56,611 bases of DNA from an uncultured Wohlfahrtiimonas sp. (GTDB taxonomy: Bacteria; Pseudomonadota; Gammaproteobacteria; Cardiobacteriales; Wohlfahrtiimonadaceae): the NCBI GenBank assembly GCA_947630895.1, contig CANRJJ010000004.1:1-56611 (forward strand), read 5' to 3'. A program made the translations under genes and the position numbers. Under the pieces are notes generated by a model. That model was not told where the DNA came from, did no database searches, and saw only the letters and a program-made list of their open reading frames with translations. This document shows positions 55,975 through 56,611 of this stretch, piece after piece. Numbering within the stretch: the first letter of the stretch is position 1; the number at the start of each line of letters is the position of its first letter.

Positions 55975-56553
55975 GTTTTCACCTATATGAAATAATGTGA
56001 CTGTATTAATCTCTACCTTATTGAGATATATACAAAATTTATCTGTCTAACAAATAAAATTGTCTCAATGATAGCACGATTATTTGAAGATTTTACTCCG
56101 AAAGGCTGGCAATATATCAAAAATGCATGGCGACTCAAGATAAAAATTCAAAAATTATGATTAATTTTATATATTTGAGTAAAAAAAAATGCATGTTAAA
56201 AATAGTTTATTTTTTTGAAAATAAAAAAATTACAAGAGTGTGTTTAACTCACTGTTTTTATTTAAAAAATAATGTAACTAATATGTAGTAAAAATAGATA
56301 GCTATTTATGAGTAATGGTAATAACTATAATCTATTATGGTTATAAGTTATGGATTTATTTTGTAAATATAATAATACATAATCATTATATAAATCTATT
56401 TAGGCTATTGTAATAGCACGCCTTCAGTAACACACGTATATAAGGTGTCATAAAAACAATTATTACTTGGTTTTAAGATATGCATTTTTGTAATAATAGA
56501 AGGTAAAAAAATACCAACTAATCAATTCGAATTAACTAGGGCGTGTTGAACAT
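55975..56553. other. AT-rich gene-free region upstream of aceE
   Basis: About 580 bp without a credible gene. It must contain the aceE promoter. Seen: long A/T tracts, a short palindrome (GCTATT/AATAGC at 56404-56417) and another, AATTCGAATT, near 56525-56534. I see no regulator site that I can name. A possible insertion-sequence end begins near 56539. Confidence 0.5.
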
Positions 56554-56611
56554 TCATAATTTTAGCCAAATATAAGCACAAGCTAAAGCGACAGTATTTT
56601 CATAATGTTGT
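56539..56611 (-). mobile_element. Probable end of an insertion sequence (transposase C-terminus, cut by window)
   Basis: The last 58 bases encode, on the minus strand, a frame open to the window edge that ends HYENTVALACAYIWLKL and stops at 56554. This resembles the C-terminus of IS5-type DDE transposases, which commonly end in a tyrosine/leucine-rich stretch like this. The stop is followed by GTTCAACACGCCC (56551-56539), which could be the terminal inverted repeat; CTAG lies at its edge (56536-56539). Only one end is visible, so family and completeness cannot be settled. Confidence 0.5.

Noticed and set aside
56300-56420. Short plus-strand reading frame in the aceE upstream region
   Set aside because: Isoleucine/tyrosine/asparagine-rich product typical of random AT-rich DNA, with no ribosome binding site.

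Overview
The window is a compact, AT-rich bacterial chromosome segment, almost entirely coding. The gene set (LptD, KdsB, WaaL, S1/IHF-beta, HemC-HemD-HemX-HemY, the AceE-AceF-Lpd type of pyruvate dehydrogenase, SlyB, YgiQ, PpnN, YaaA) points to a gammaproteobacterium with an LPS outer membrane. The low GC, the fused HemD-HemX protein and the meso-diaminopimelate dehydrogenase would fit the Cardiobacteriales / Ignatzschineria-Wohlfahrtiimonas area, but that placement is only an impression. Most genes are housekeeping. There is no prophage, CRISPR array, tRNA or rRNA gene; the only mobile DNA is an apparent transposase end at the right edge.

Left part (1-18 kb): the end of lptD; mnmA with a small membrane protein; a hotdog thioesterase; a uracil permease; a pgpB-yaaA-ppnN run; then a long leftward series: hemC, a hemD-hemX fusion, hemY, a terminator-like hairpin, then folP, an ABC-F ATPase (yheS), a DUF3592-like protein, a TelA protein and an XpaC protein. 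Haem synthesis continues with hemH at 23.6 kb.

Middle (18-43 kb): a small lipoprotein with cmk, rpsA, ihfB, an FmdB-type zinc protein, aspS, hemH-ddh, mepA, eda, kdsB-psd, rpsF-rpsR-rplI, a leftward set of an NsrR-like Rrf2 regulator and nadR-pnuC-LysE exporter, an MscS-like protein, pepD, waaL, selD, nadK with an unknown acidic protein, mepS and metA. NAD metabolism (nadR, pnuC, nadK) and peptidoglycan/DAP metabolism (ddh, mepA, mepS) recur.

Right part (43-56.6 kb): a YjiH-like gate protein, an SLC13-type permease, slyB, ygiQ, a phospholipid methyltransferase-like protein, an unknown anchored protein, and aceE-aceF-lpd preceded by about 570 bp without genes.

The most interesting signals are: (1) upstream of metA, a promoter, a 12-codon leader ORF ending in three consecutive Met codons plus one codon, mutually exclusive hairpins and an intrinsic terminator just before metA, which looks like a methionine attenuator; (2) a dihydropteroate synthase whose substrate loop departs from the usual ESTRPGA and resembles Sul enzymes; (3) an E3 subunit carrying two lipoyl domains; (4) an internal ribosome binding site and ATG at the HemD/HemX junction; (5) two perfect DnaA boxes and a 17-bp palindrome between eda and kdsB.
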